Source of the DNA: Nitrospirota bacterium
GTDB taxonomy: Bacteria > Nitrospirota > Thermodesulfovibrionia > Thermodesulfovibrionales > JdFR-88
NCBI GenBank assembly: GCA_021812785.1
Contig: JAKAMR010000069.1
Coordinates: forward strand, 1 to 14,896
Direction of reading: 5' to 3'
Length of the DNA stretch: 14,896 nucleotides
Both the position numbers and the translations under genes were made by a program. Positions 1 to 6,628 of the stretch are shown piece by piece; position 1 is the stretch's first letter; each line of letters begins with the position of its first letter. The notes beneath the pieces are model-generated. The model ran no database searches, had not been told where the DNA came from, and saw only the letters and a program-made list of their open reading frames with translations.

Positions 1-529
1 GGAGGCATGGGCAGCCGCCCTTGAGCACAAGGGCGGGCCTGTATCCATAATCCTTACCAGGCAGAAGCTGCCAATAATAGACAGGCGGAGATATGGCCTG
101 GCAAGCGGGCTTCACAAAGGGGCCTATGTCCTTGCGGGCACGGTCTCCGAAAAGCCCGAGATAATACTGATCGCGACCGGCTCGGAGGTCCATCCGGCGC
201 TGGAGGCCTACGAGAAGCTTTCCTCAGAAGGCGTGAAGGCCCGCGTTGTAAGCATGCCGTGCCAGGAATTCTTTGACCGCCAGCCTGAAAGCTACCGGAA
301 GGAAATCCTGCCCCCGGATGTCACAGACAGGATAGCCATAGAGGCGGCGGCCACCGGCGGCTGGCACAAGTACGTTGGGGCCAAAGACAACGGACATGGC
401 CTGGTGATGGGGATAGACCGCTTTGGGGCCTCGGCCCCCGGAGAGACGAACATGAAGCAGTTCGGGTTCACAGCCGAAACCATTGTGGAGAAGGCCCGAA
501 GCCTGCTTGGCAGGAAAGCCAGGGCGTAA
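1..529 (+). CDS. tkt: Transketolase, C-terminal part (5' end outside window)
   Basis: The reading frame is open from the left edge (first full codon at base 2) to a TAA at 527-529, giving 175 residues. Transketolase moves two-carbon ketol units between sugar phosphates with thiamine diphosphate, in the cytoplasm, in the non-oxidative pentose phosphate pathway. What remains is the end of the pyrimidine-binding domain, with the family signature LTRQKLP, and the C-terminal domain, with ATGSEV and a closing GWHKYVG...FGASAP...FGFTAETIVEKA pattern typical of the family. The thiamine-binding N-terminal domain is not in the window. tal starts 21 bases downstream on the same strand, so the two are very likely co-transcribed. 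The frame is intact. A dihydroxyacetone synthase or 1-deoxyxylulose-phosphate synthase is less likely given these motifs and the tal neighbour. Confidence 0.95.
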   Translation, partial: EAWAAALEHKGGPVSIILTRQKLPIIDRRRYGLASGLHKGAYVLAGTVSEKPEIILIATGSEVHPALEAYEKLSSEGVKARVVSMPCQEFFDRQPESYRKEILPPDVTDRIAIEAAATGGWHKYVGAKDNGHGLVMGIDRFGASAPGETNMKQFGFTAETIVEKARSLLGRKARA

Positions 530-550
530 GAAACGCATTCAGGAGGCGGC

Positions 551-1720
551 ATGAGCACAAGACCGGGAAAGAGCAAAAATCCGCTCATCGAGCTTGGGAA
601 CGCGGGCCAGAGTGTCTGGCTTGACTACCTGAGCAGGGAGATATTGAATAAAGGCGAGCTTAAACGGCTGATCAAGGAAGACGGATTTACCGGGGTCACA
701 TCCAATCCCACCATCTTCCAGAAGGCCGTCTCTTCCGGGCGGTACTACGACGGTTCGATACAGGATATGCTGGGGAACAACATATCGGACCCCAAGGAGC
801 TTTTTCTCGGCATCGCGATAGAGGATGTGTCCCAGGCGGCGGACCTTCTTTTGCCGGTCTACAAGGAAACGGACGGCCTTGACGGATATGTGAGCATAGA
901 GGTCTCCCCGGACCTGGCCTACGACACCACTGCCACCATAGAAGAAGCAAGGGAACTTTTCCGTAGAGCAGGCAGGAAGAACATCTATGTAAAAGTGCCC
1001 GGCACGAAGCAGGGCCTGCCAGCGATAGAGACGCTCATTGGCGAAGGCATAAACGTTAACGTCACGCTTCTTTTTTCAGTGGAGCGGTACAAAGAGGTTA
1101 TAAACGCCTATCTTTCGGGGCTTGAAAAACTTGAGCGGTCGGGAAATGCGCCATTAAATGATGTTTCCTCCGTTGCCAGCTTCTTTGTAAGCAGGGTGGA
1201 CACGCTGGCGGACAAGCTGCTTTCGGAGCGCTTCAGGCAGGCCCCGGACTATGAGACAAGAAGCAGCATAAAGGCGCTGATGGGCAAGGCAGCGGTCGCA
1301 AACGCAAAAGTAGCCTATCAGATATATAAAAAGGCGTTCTCTGAACAACGCTTTCTCTCGCTTGCCGGGAAAGGAGCCCGGGCGCAGAGAATATTGTGGG
1401 CCAGCACCAGCACAAAAAACCCTGAATACAGCGATATAAAATACGTGGAGGAGCTTATAGCGCCCGGTTCCATCAATACCATGCCCGAGGAGACGATAAG
1501 GGCTTTCCGGGACCACGGCAAGGTAAGGGTGAGCATAATGGATGACGTGCCGGGTGCTGAAAAGATAATAAATGAGCTCAAGGGAGTCGGAGTGAACATG
1601 GACGAAGTAACAGCCGGGCTTGAGCGCGACGGGGTCAAAAAATTCTCGGACTCTTTCAATGCCCTGCTTGAGGCCATGCGCAGCAAAAGGGAAGCGCTCC
1701 TGGCGCGCAGGCAGGTTTAA
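551..1720 (+). CDS. tal: Transaldolase, long (mycobacterial/cyanobacterial) type
   Basis: Transaldolase transfers a dihydroxyacetone unit from sedoheptulose 7-phosphate to glyceraldehyde 3-phosphate through a Schiff base on lysine. The 389-residue protein opens with the NPLIELGNAGQSVWLDYLSRE stretch (residues 11-30) and has GVTSNPTIFQKA (48-59), as in the longer transaldolase family of about 360-390 residues. IYVKVPGT at 145-152 carries the expected Schiff-base lysine, Lys148, and NVNVTLLFS (168-176) and ILWASTSTKNP (281-291) match later barrel strands. A clean AGGAGG (541-546) precedes the ATG by four bases, supporting the start. It follows tkt by 21 bases and converges on gnd, whose 3' end is 32 bases away. 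No frameshift or missing catalytic residue is seen. A transaldolase/glucose-6-phosphate isomerase fusion is excluded by the length. Confidence 0.96.
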   Translation: MSTRPGKSKNPLIELGNAGQSVWLDYLSREILNKGELKRLIKEDGFTGVTSNPTIFQKAVSSGRYYDGSIQDMLGNNISDPKELFLGIAIEDVSQAADLLLPVYKETDGLDGYVSIEVSPDLAYDTTATIEEARELFRRAGRKNIYVKVPGTKQGLPAIETLIGEGINVNVTLLFSVERYKEVINAYLSGLEKLERSGNAPLNDVSSVASFFVSRVDTLADKLLSERFRQAPDYETRSSIKALMGKAAVANAKVAYQIYKKAFSEQRFLSLAGKGARAQRILWASTSTKNPEYSDIKYVEELIAPGSINTMPEETIRAFRDHGKVRVSIMDDVPGAEKIINELKGVGVNMDEVTAGLERDGVKKFSDSFNALLEAMRSKREALLARRQV

Positions 1721-1752
1721 ATCTGCGGGCTGCGGCCCCGTACACTTGTGCT

Positions 1753-2661
1753 TTATCTTTTTTTCTTCTTCACCGCATGGCCGCCGAACTCCTGCCTGAG
1801 TGCGGCAAGAAGCCTGTTTGAGAAACTCGAAAGCCCCCTTGAGCCGAACCTTTGAAAAAGCGAGGACGCTATCACCGGCATGGGCACCCCCGTCTCTATC
1901 GCCGCCTCAACGGTCCACCGTCCCTCGCCGGAATCCTCCACGTAGCCCTCCAGGAGCGAGAGGTCCCTGTCCTTCTTGAATGCATCCTCGGCAAGCTCGA
2001 GCAGCCAGGACCTTATCACGCTTCCCTGGTTCCACAGGTGGGCCAGCTTTGAAAAATCCAGGGCCTCACCGTATTCCGATGCCTTGATAAGCGCAAAACC
2101 CTCGCCGTAGGCCTGCATCATGCCGTACTCGATCCCGTTATGCACCATCTTCACAAAATGTCCCGCAGAGACCTTGCCGCAGTGCAGATACCCTTCCGGT
2201 GGGGCAAGCGTTTTGAAGATGGGCTCCAGCCTGCGGAACATCTTTCTATCACCGCCTATCATCAGGCAATAGCCCTCCTTGAGCCCCCAGACCCCGCCGC
2301 TTACCCCGGCGTCCATATAGTTTATCCCCATGGACTTAAGTTCGGATTCCCGCCGCTGGTCGTCCTTGTAATGCGAGTTGCCGCCGTCTATTATAGTGTC
2401 GCCTTTTCTAAGCAGACCCTTGAGCTCCTGGATGGTATCATCAACCGGCTTGCCCGCGGGCACCATTATCCATACCACCCTGGGGGGAGCAAGCAATCCG
2501 GCAAGCTCTTCAAGCGAAGATGCGCCTTTTGCCCCAAAGGCCGCCGTTTCTTCCACCTTCTCCAGGCTCCTGTCATAGGCCACAACCTTGTGCCGCCCCT
2601 TAAGAAGCCGCCTGACCATGTTCTGGCCCATTTTCCCAAGCCCTATCATGCCTATCTGCAT
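1753..2661 (-). CDS. gnd: 6-phosphogluconate dehydrogenase (decarboxylating), short YqeC-type
   Basis: This enzyme oxidises and decarboxylates 6-phosphogluconate to ribulose 5-phosphate. At 302 residues it belongs to the short family (B. subtilis YqeC-like), not the ~470-residue form. The N-terminal Rossmann fold has GLGKMGQNM (7-15), IIDGGNS (90-96) contacts the substrate, and DAGVSGGVWG (117-126) follows. GHFVKMVHNGIEYGMMQAYGEG (167-188) carries the catalytic Lys171 and Glu178. The end of beta-strand 2 reads AYDRS with Asp30, where NADP-specific long forms have Asn-Arg-Thr; an acidic residue there usually favours NAD. Cofactor choice is therefore inferred, not proven. The start is ATG with only a weak GGGGAAA-type site upstream. 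It is the last gene of the rpiB-zwf-pgl-gnd series, 78 bases after pgl. A lysine-rich tail (KKKKR) ends the protein. A broader hydroxyisobutyrate dehydrogenase-type enzyme is less likely given the pathway context. Confidence 0.93.
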   Translation of the reverse strand: MQIGMIGLGKMGQNMVRRLLKGRHKVVAYDRSLEKVEETAAFGAKGASSLEELAGLLAPPRVVWIMVPAGKPVDDTIQELKGLLRKGDTIIDGGNSHYKDDQRRESELKSMGINYMDAGVSGGVWGLKEGYCLMIGGDRKMFRRLEPIFKTLAPPEGYLHCGKVSAGHFVKMVHNGIEYGMMQAYGEGFALIKASEYGEALDFSKLAHLWNQGSVIRSWLLELAEDAFKKDRDLSLLEGYVEDSGEGRWTVEAAIETGVPMPVIASSLFQRFGSRGLSSFSNRLLAALRQEFGGHAVKKKKR

Positions 2662-2739
2662 TGTTTTTTCTCGCTTTCCCCGGGAATTTTCACTTTACTG
2701 CTACGTTACCGTGACCTCCGCAACACTTTTATATTACGT

Positions 2740-3504
2740 TCACATCTTCCTGTAGCTCCCTTTGGACAGGCTGCGGGCCGCTTCGGGATCAGCCATAAAA
2801 AACAGCGTACCGTTTCCAGGGTTTACCGCAGAGGCGGGCAATGCCGTGTCGTTCTTTTCAACCACCCGCTCAAGCACCGCAGCCTTCTTTTCCCCTGTCA
2901 CAAGGAAAACAACGTTTCTGGCGCCGTTTAAGACCGGATAGGTCAGCGTTACCCTGTCGTGCCTTTGCTCATCATGGACGGCCGCGGTCAGGCGCTCTTG
3001 CTCCTTTAACGCCGCGGACCCCGGAAGCAAGGATGCCGTATGGCCGTCCTCTCCAAGCCCAAGGAGCACGAGATCGAACACGGGCACCTCCCCTTTCCGG
3101 AGCCTGAAGAAACCGGAAAGTACGGACGCATATCTTTCCGCGCAAATCCCGGGCAGTCCGTCCGTGCGGATGGGATGGATATTTTCCAGCGGGATGGGAG
3201 CGCTGCCTAAGAGCGTCTCATTGATCATTCCAAAGTTGCTGTCCCTGCTATCCGGCGGCACCATCCGCTCATCCACCATGAATATATGGGTCTTTTGCCA
3301 AAGGGATTTATCGGACAAGCCGGCAAGCTTCCGGTAGAAACCCACCGGGGTCCCCCCGCCTGAGAGCGCGGCGGCGAAGAAGCCCCTCCGGCCCGCCGCG
3401 TCCCTTGCCACTTCCGCCCACATGCCAAGCAGAAAATCCTCAAGGCCCGCGGCGTCATCAAACACCAGCACCTGGGCGTTTTTTGCCAGTGGTCTCACGA
3501 TCAA
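2740..3504 (-). CDS. pgl: 6-phosphogluconolactonase (DevB/Pgl family)
   Basis: Pgl hydrolyses 6-phosphogluconolactone to 6-phosphogluconate, between Zwf and Gnd. The 254-residue protein has the glucosamine-6-phosphate isomerase/lactonase fold with LSGGGTP (47-53, phosphate loop), MVDERMVPP (76-84) and LGLGEDGHTASLLPG (148-162), which together mark the lactonase branch. The length is normal for the family. The start is unsettled: the TTG at 3504 lies only four bases after a GGAGAGG site, while a GTG two codons further in (3498) lies ten bases after it and may be the true start. The nearby ATG is out of frame. The gene follows zwf by about 52 bases and precedes gnd, so the three oxidative enzymes are in reaction order. 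A sugar-phosphate deaminase is possible on fold alone but not in this context. Confidence 0.94.
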   Translation of the reverse strand: MIVRPLAKNAQVLVFDDAAGLEDFLLGMWAEVARDAAGRRGFFAAALSGGGTPVGFYRKLAGLSDKSLWQKTHIFMVDERMVPPDSRDSNFGMINETLLGSAPIPLENIHPIRTDGLPGICAERYASVLSGFFRLRKGEVPVFDLVLLGLGEDGHTASLLPGSAALKEQERLTAAVHDEQRHDRVTLTYPVLNGARNVVFLVTGEKKAAVLERVVEKNDTALPASAVNPGNGTLFFMADPEAARSLSKGSYRKM

Positions 3505-3556
3505 ACGGCCTCTCCATGAACGGCGTCTTTTTTACGGCAAGGCAAAAATATCCCGT

Positions 3557-5101
3557 TCAACCGGTTATCCAGTGGCGCTCCTCGGACTCCACAAGCGCCT
3601 GGGCCTCAAGCGGGCCCCACGTTCCGGCAACATAGTTTGGAAAGTCTTTTGGGGGGGTGCTCTCCCATCTTTTGATGATCGGGTCAACGATCTCCCACAT
3701 GGCCTCTACCGAGTCCTGCCTCACAAAAAGAGAGAGGTCCCCTTTCACGCAGTCCAGAAGCAGGCGCTCGTAAGGGTCCGGCACCTTCATTTTGAACATG
3801 TCCTTGTAGTCGAAAACCATTTTTACCAGGTAAAGCTCGTCCACGGAATACGGATATTTTACGCAGAAGCGCAGCGATATCTTCTCCTCCGGCTGGACGG
3901 TGAAAACCAGGATATTGGGCTCAAGGACGTCGCTTGGCTTTCCGAACATTTTCAGGGGGAGCTGCTTGAACTGGATGCATATCTCCGTAATGCGCTTGGC
4001 CAGGCGCTTGCCTGTGCGCACATAAAAGGGCACCCCCGCCCACCTCAGGTTGTCCACGTGGAACCTGGCCGCGAAAAAAGTGGGTTGAAGGGAGATGGGC
4101 GCCACGTCTTTTTCCTGCCTGTAGCCAGGCACCAACTGGCCGTTCATGTAGCCCGGCCCGTACTGGCCCCTGACCGTGAACCTGTCCACGTGATAGGCGT
4201 CCATGATGCGGACGGCATTAAAGACCTTGGTCTTTTCGTCCCTCACATAATCCGCGCTGAATCCCACAGGGGGCTCCATGGCGATAAGCCCAAGGAGCTG
4301 GAGCATATGGTTCTGGACGATGTCCCTTACGACCCCGGTCTGCTCGTAGAAGCTCCCCCTATGCTCTATCCCTATGTCCTCGGCAACGGTGATCTGGACG
4401 TTGTCCACATAGTTCCTGTTCCATATCTGTTCAAATATGAAATTGGAGAACCTGAAGAAAAGTATGTTTTGCACCGGCTCCTTGCTCAGGTAATGGTCGA
4501 TACGGTATATCTGGCACTCGTCAAAGGCGTCGATCAGTATGCGGTTTAGCTCCCTGGCGCTTTGGCGGTCGTGTCCGAAGGGCTTTTCCACGATGATCTT
4601 TGCATTGAACGGCCCTTTGCACAGGTTGTATTTTTTGAGCTTGCCGACAATGCCTGGCACCGCCGCTGGTGGGACAGCCATGTAGAATATCACGTTAATG
4701 CGCCCCTGGGAGTCAGGCATCGAAACTTCCTCGACCCTCTGGCAAAGCTCCCTGTATTTAACGTCCTCATCGAAGCGGGCGGTCAGATAATAGAGATGAC
4801 TGCTGAAGTCCTCGATCTTCTGTTCATCCGGCTGGGTCCCGTCAAACTGTTTGATGCTGTCACTGATCAGGGCGCGGTATTGCCTGTCGTCCATCTCCGG
4901 CATCCCGAAGGAAATAACGGAAAAGCCGTTTTCAAGCTCTCCAGAGCTGAAAAGATGCAGGAGGCCAGGCATCAGCTTCCTCTTGCTCAGGTCCCCGGCC
5001 CCACCGAAGATGCACATGGTAAAAGGCTCTGTCCTGACCTCCTTAAGGTCCACCACGCACTTTTTCAGAAGGTCCCGTTCTATCTCCCCTGTTTTTATCA
5101 T
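3557..5101 (-). CDS. zwf: Glucose-6-phosphate 1-dehydrogenase
   Basis: Zwf oxidises glucose 6-phosphate to 6-phosphogluconolactone with NAD(P), feeding the oxidative pentose phosphate pathway. The 514-residue protein is full length. The dinucleotide-binding loop IFGGAGDLSKRKL is at 31-43, IVEKPFGHD at 170-178, and the family signature RIDHYLSKEPVQN at 200-212 (Asp202, His203). RDIVQNHMLQ at 259-268 holds His265, which aligns with the catalytic base of characterised enzymes. The C-terminal alpha/beta domain includes KRLAKRITEICIQFK (365-379). The ATG is preceded by AAAGAGG about eleven bases upstream. It lies 31 bases after rpiB and 52 bases before pgl on the same strand, consistent with one operon from the rpiB promoter. 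No OpcA-like partner gene is visible here. Confidence 0.97.
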   Translation of the reverse strand: MIKTGEIERDLLKKCVVDLKEVRTEPFTMCIFGGAGDLSKRKLMPGLLHLFSSGELENGFSVISFGMPEMDDRQYRALISDSIKQFDGTQPDEQKIEDFSSHLYYLTARFDEDVKYRELCQRVEEVSMPDSQGRINVIFYMAVPPAAVPGIVGKLKKYNLCKGPFNAKIIVEKPFGHDRQSARELNRILIDAFDECQIYRIDHYLSKEPVQNILFFRFSNFIFEQIWNRNYVDNVQITVAEDIGIEHRGSFYEQTGVVRDIVQNHMLQLLGLIAMEPPVGFSADYVRDEKTKVFNAVRIMDAYHVDRFTVRGQYGPGYMNGQLVPGYRQEKDVAPISLQPTFFAARFHVDNLRWAGVPFYVRTGKRLAKRITEICIQFKQLPLKMFGKPSDVLEPNILVFTVQPEEKISLRFCVKYPYSVDELYLVKMVFDYKDMFKMKVPDPYERLLLDCVKGDLSLFVRQDSVEAMWEIVDPIIKRWESTPPKDFPNYVAGTWGPLEAQALVESEERHWITG

Positions 5102-5132
5102 CTTGCAAAAAACCTCTTTATCAAGCCGTATC

Positions 5133-5591
5133 TCATTGTTTGAAAAATTCCTTTTCCATCGCCCTTACCTTGTTCAACCTGCGAAGGTGCCGCTCCGCGC
5201 CTGAGAACCCGGTCCCAAGAAATGCCCTCACCGCCTCCATCGCCGCGCCAGCCCCGATGATCCGCTCCCCAAGGCAACGCACATTCATATCATCGTCCTC
5301 CACCCCCTGCCTTGCCGAAAAAACATCGTGGCACACTGCGGCCCTGATGCCCTCAAACTTGTTTGCCGCAACCCCTGCTCCCACCCCGCTGCCGCAAATA
5401 AGGATGCCTCTTTCGGCCTGCCCGCTCTGGACAGCCCTGGCAACGGCCCCGGCAAAATCCGGGTAGTCATCGCCCGGCTCAAGTCTATAGGCACCGCAGT
5501 CGATCATCTCATGGCCCATTCCGGCGGCAAACCCGATTATTATTTTTTTTAGAGCAAAACCGCCATGGTCCGCGCCTATCGCCAGTTTCAA
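5133..5591 (-). CDS. rpiB: Ribose-5-phosphate isomerase B (TTG start)
   Basis: RpiB interconverts ribulose 5-phosphate and ribose 5-phosphate, joining the oxidative and non-oxidative branches. From the TTG at 5591 the protein is 152 residues and starts MKLAIGADHGG, matching the usual RpiB N-terminus. The TTG sits five bases after a strong AGGGAGG. An in-frame ATG at 5612 or TTG at 5624 would add 7 or 11 residues not typical of the family. YPDF (43-46) and ICGSGVG (65-71) with Cys66 as the expected active-site base are present, followed by ANKFEGIRAA (76-85) and DDDMNVRCLG (99-108). Variation from the common CGTGIG to CGSGVG is conservative. It is the first gene of the operon, with a near-consensus promoter upstream. 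LacA/LacB galactose-phosphate isomerases share the fold but are unlikely next to zwf. Confidence 0.94.
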   Translation of the reverse strand: MKLAIGADHGGFALKKIIIGFAAGMGHEMIDCGAYRLEPGDDYPDFAGAVARAVQSGQAERGILICGSGVGAGVAANKFEGIRAAVCHDVFSARQGVEDDDMNVRCLGERIIGAGAAMEAVRAFLGTGFSGAERHLRRLNKVRAMEKEFFKQ

Positions 5592-5596
5592 AAATG

Positions 5597-5603
5597 CCTC
5601 CCT
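5597..5603 (-). promoter_or_regulatory. Ribosome binding site that decides the rpiB start
   Basis: AGGGAGG on the - strand, separated by CATTT from the TTG at 5591. It falls inside the coding sequence if the upstream ATG or TTG were used, and it is the only strong Shine-Dalgarno match in the region, so the downstream TTG is favoured. Confidence 0.75.
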
Positions 5604-5641
5604 GGAGCTCATACATAAAAACAAAAAAACCTATCCTGCAC

Positions 5642-5669
5642 ATTCTACCATGCGTCCCGTGCGTGTCAA
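5642..5669 (-). promoter_or_regulatory. Sigma-70-type promoter of the rpiB-zwf-pgl-gnd operon
   Basis: On the - strand there is a perfect TTGACA (5669-5664), a 16-base spacer and TAGAAT (5647-5642), five of six matches to the -10 consensus. A transcript would begin near 5635, leaving a leader of roughly 45 bases before the rpiB TTG. No other promoter of this quality was seen ahead of zwf, pgl or gnd, so it probably drives the whole series. This is by inspection only; no start site has been mapped. Confidence 0.72.
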
Positions 5670-5701
5670 GCCGTTTATGGAAATTTTCGTTTATTTTCAG
5701 A

Positions 5702-5715
5702 GGTGTCAGGACACC
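5702..5715. repeat. Perfect 14-bp inverted repeat upstream of the rpiB promoter
   Basis: GGTGTC-AG-GACACC has six-base arms around a two-base centre. Its nearest edge is 32 bases upstream of the -35 hexamer, a position suited to an activator site. The size and symmetry fit a dimeric regulator, but I cannot name one, and no candidate regulator of sugar metabolism is encoded in the window. Confidence 0.4.
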
Positions 5716-5914
5716 ATCCGGTCAGTCTCAGCCTTCTGCCGCCCTGGCCAAAAAGAAGGACCAAAAGTTCTAAATAAGATCAATTCAATTTAACCCCAAC
5801 TTGCATTTAAAGTCCGCCATGCCGGCAACGCCGCTTCCCGGGCCAGTGACGTTTTTTTGGATGCTTTTTAATCCTCAAAATTATGCAACTGCACGGTTAA
5901 TTTAATTCAAACCC

Positions 5915-6628
5915 TTACCCTTGCTTCTCGATGTCTGTCTTGAACCTGTACCCTATGCCGGGCTCATTTATGAGGAACCGCGGTCTGGCAGGGTCGGCCT
6001 CGAGCTTGTGCCGGAGCTGTGTCATGTAGACCCTGAGATACTGGGTCTGATGGGCATAGTTCGCCCCCCATACTTCTTTTAGCAAGTGGCTGTGGGTAAG
6101 GACCTTCCCTGCGTTTCCAGCCAGAAGGGAAAGGAGCTTGTATTCGATGGGAGTGAGATGCACCTCCTCCTCTCCGATGAATACCCGCCTTTTTGAAAAA
6201 TCTATCTTCAGGTTGCCCGCCGTCAAAACCGATTCCTTCTGTCCTGACCTCTGCATGGCCCTGTGCCGCATTGCCACCCGTATCCTGGCAAGCAGCTCGC
6301 CCGCCCCGAAGGGTTTTATAAGATAATCGTCCGCGCCTTCATCCAGGGCGGTGACCTTGTCCATCTCCTTCTCCCTGGCGGAAATGACTATGATGGGGAC
6401 GTTGCTCCATTCCCTTAGCCTCTTCGTGACCTCAAGGCCGTCCATATCGGGAAGCCCAAGGTCAAGCAGTATGACATCAGGGTTGCGGACAGCGGCCTCC
6501 CGCAACCCTTCCCCGCCGGTTCCCGCTTCTGTCACATGATATCCCTGGCCCTGAAGGATAAGGCTGATGAAACGCCTCATCTGCGGCTCGTCTTCGATAA
6601 GAAGGATGACCTCTTTATACTCCGCCAC
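5915..6628 (-). CDS. kdpE: KdpE, OmpR/PhoB-family response regulator of potassium uptake
   Basis: KdpE is the DNA-binding partner of KdpD and activates the kdp structural operon when phosphorylated. The 237-residue protein has a receiver domain (about 6-120) with Glu12-Asp13, phosphoacceptor Asp56 in LLDLGLPDMDG, Ser83 and Lys105 in LIKPF. A winged-helix domain (about 135-232) carries LTPIEYKLLSLL (158-169), a recognition region around YLRVYMTQLRHKL (197-209) and the closing GIGYRF (224-229). The start is GTG, directly abutting the kdpD stop as TGAGTG, with GGAGGGG eight bases before the TGA-GTG junction end; this implies translational coupling. A general PhoB-like regulator would be the alternative by domains alone, but adjacency to kdpD settles the name. 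Confidence 0.96.
   Translation of the reverse strand: MAEYKEVILLIEDEPQMRRFISLILQGQGYHVTEAGTGGEGLREAAVRNPDVILLDLGLPDMDGLEVTKRLREWSNVPIIVISAREKEMDKVTALDEGADDYLIKPFGAGELLARIRVAMRHRAMQRSGQKESVLTAGNLKIDFSKRRVFIGEEEVHLTPIEYKLLSLLAGNAGKVLTHSHLLKEVWGANYAHQTQYLRVYMTQLRHKLEADPARPRFLINEPGIGYRFKTDIEKQG

Larger units (their letters stand above)
5592..5914. other. Intergenic region between kdpE and rpiB
   Basis: These 323 bases hold no convincing gene. They contain the rpiB leader, promoter and inverted repeat listed separately. Nearer kdpE the sequence is AT-rich, with two imperfectly inverted segments around 5781-5797 and 5895-5914. A hairpin with one mismatch (arms 5828-5835 and 5845-5852) is followed by seven T on the + strand, but no + strand gene reads into it. 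I saw no hairpin with a T-tract on the - strand to end the kdpE transcript. Confidence 0.6.

Noticed and set aside
1721..1752. Bidirectional terminator between tal and gnd
   Set aside because: GGGC-TGCG-GCCC forms only a four-pair stem. The T-rich run on the + strand is too far away, and no T-tract follows on the - strand.
2662..2739. Separate promoter for gnd in the pgl-gnd gap
   Set aside because: A TATAAA is present on the - strand but no acceptable -35 lies 16-18 bases upstream.
3422..4549. 375-codon open frame on the + strand opposite zwf (and similar ones opposite kdpA and gnd)
   Set aside because: Antisense to well-supported genes, no recognisable domain, no consistent ribosome site.
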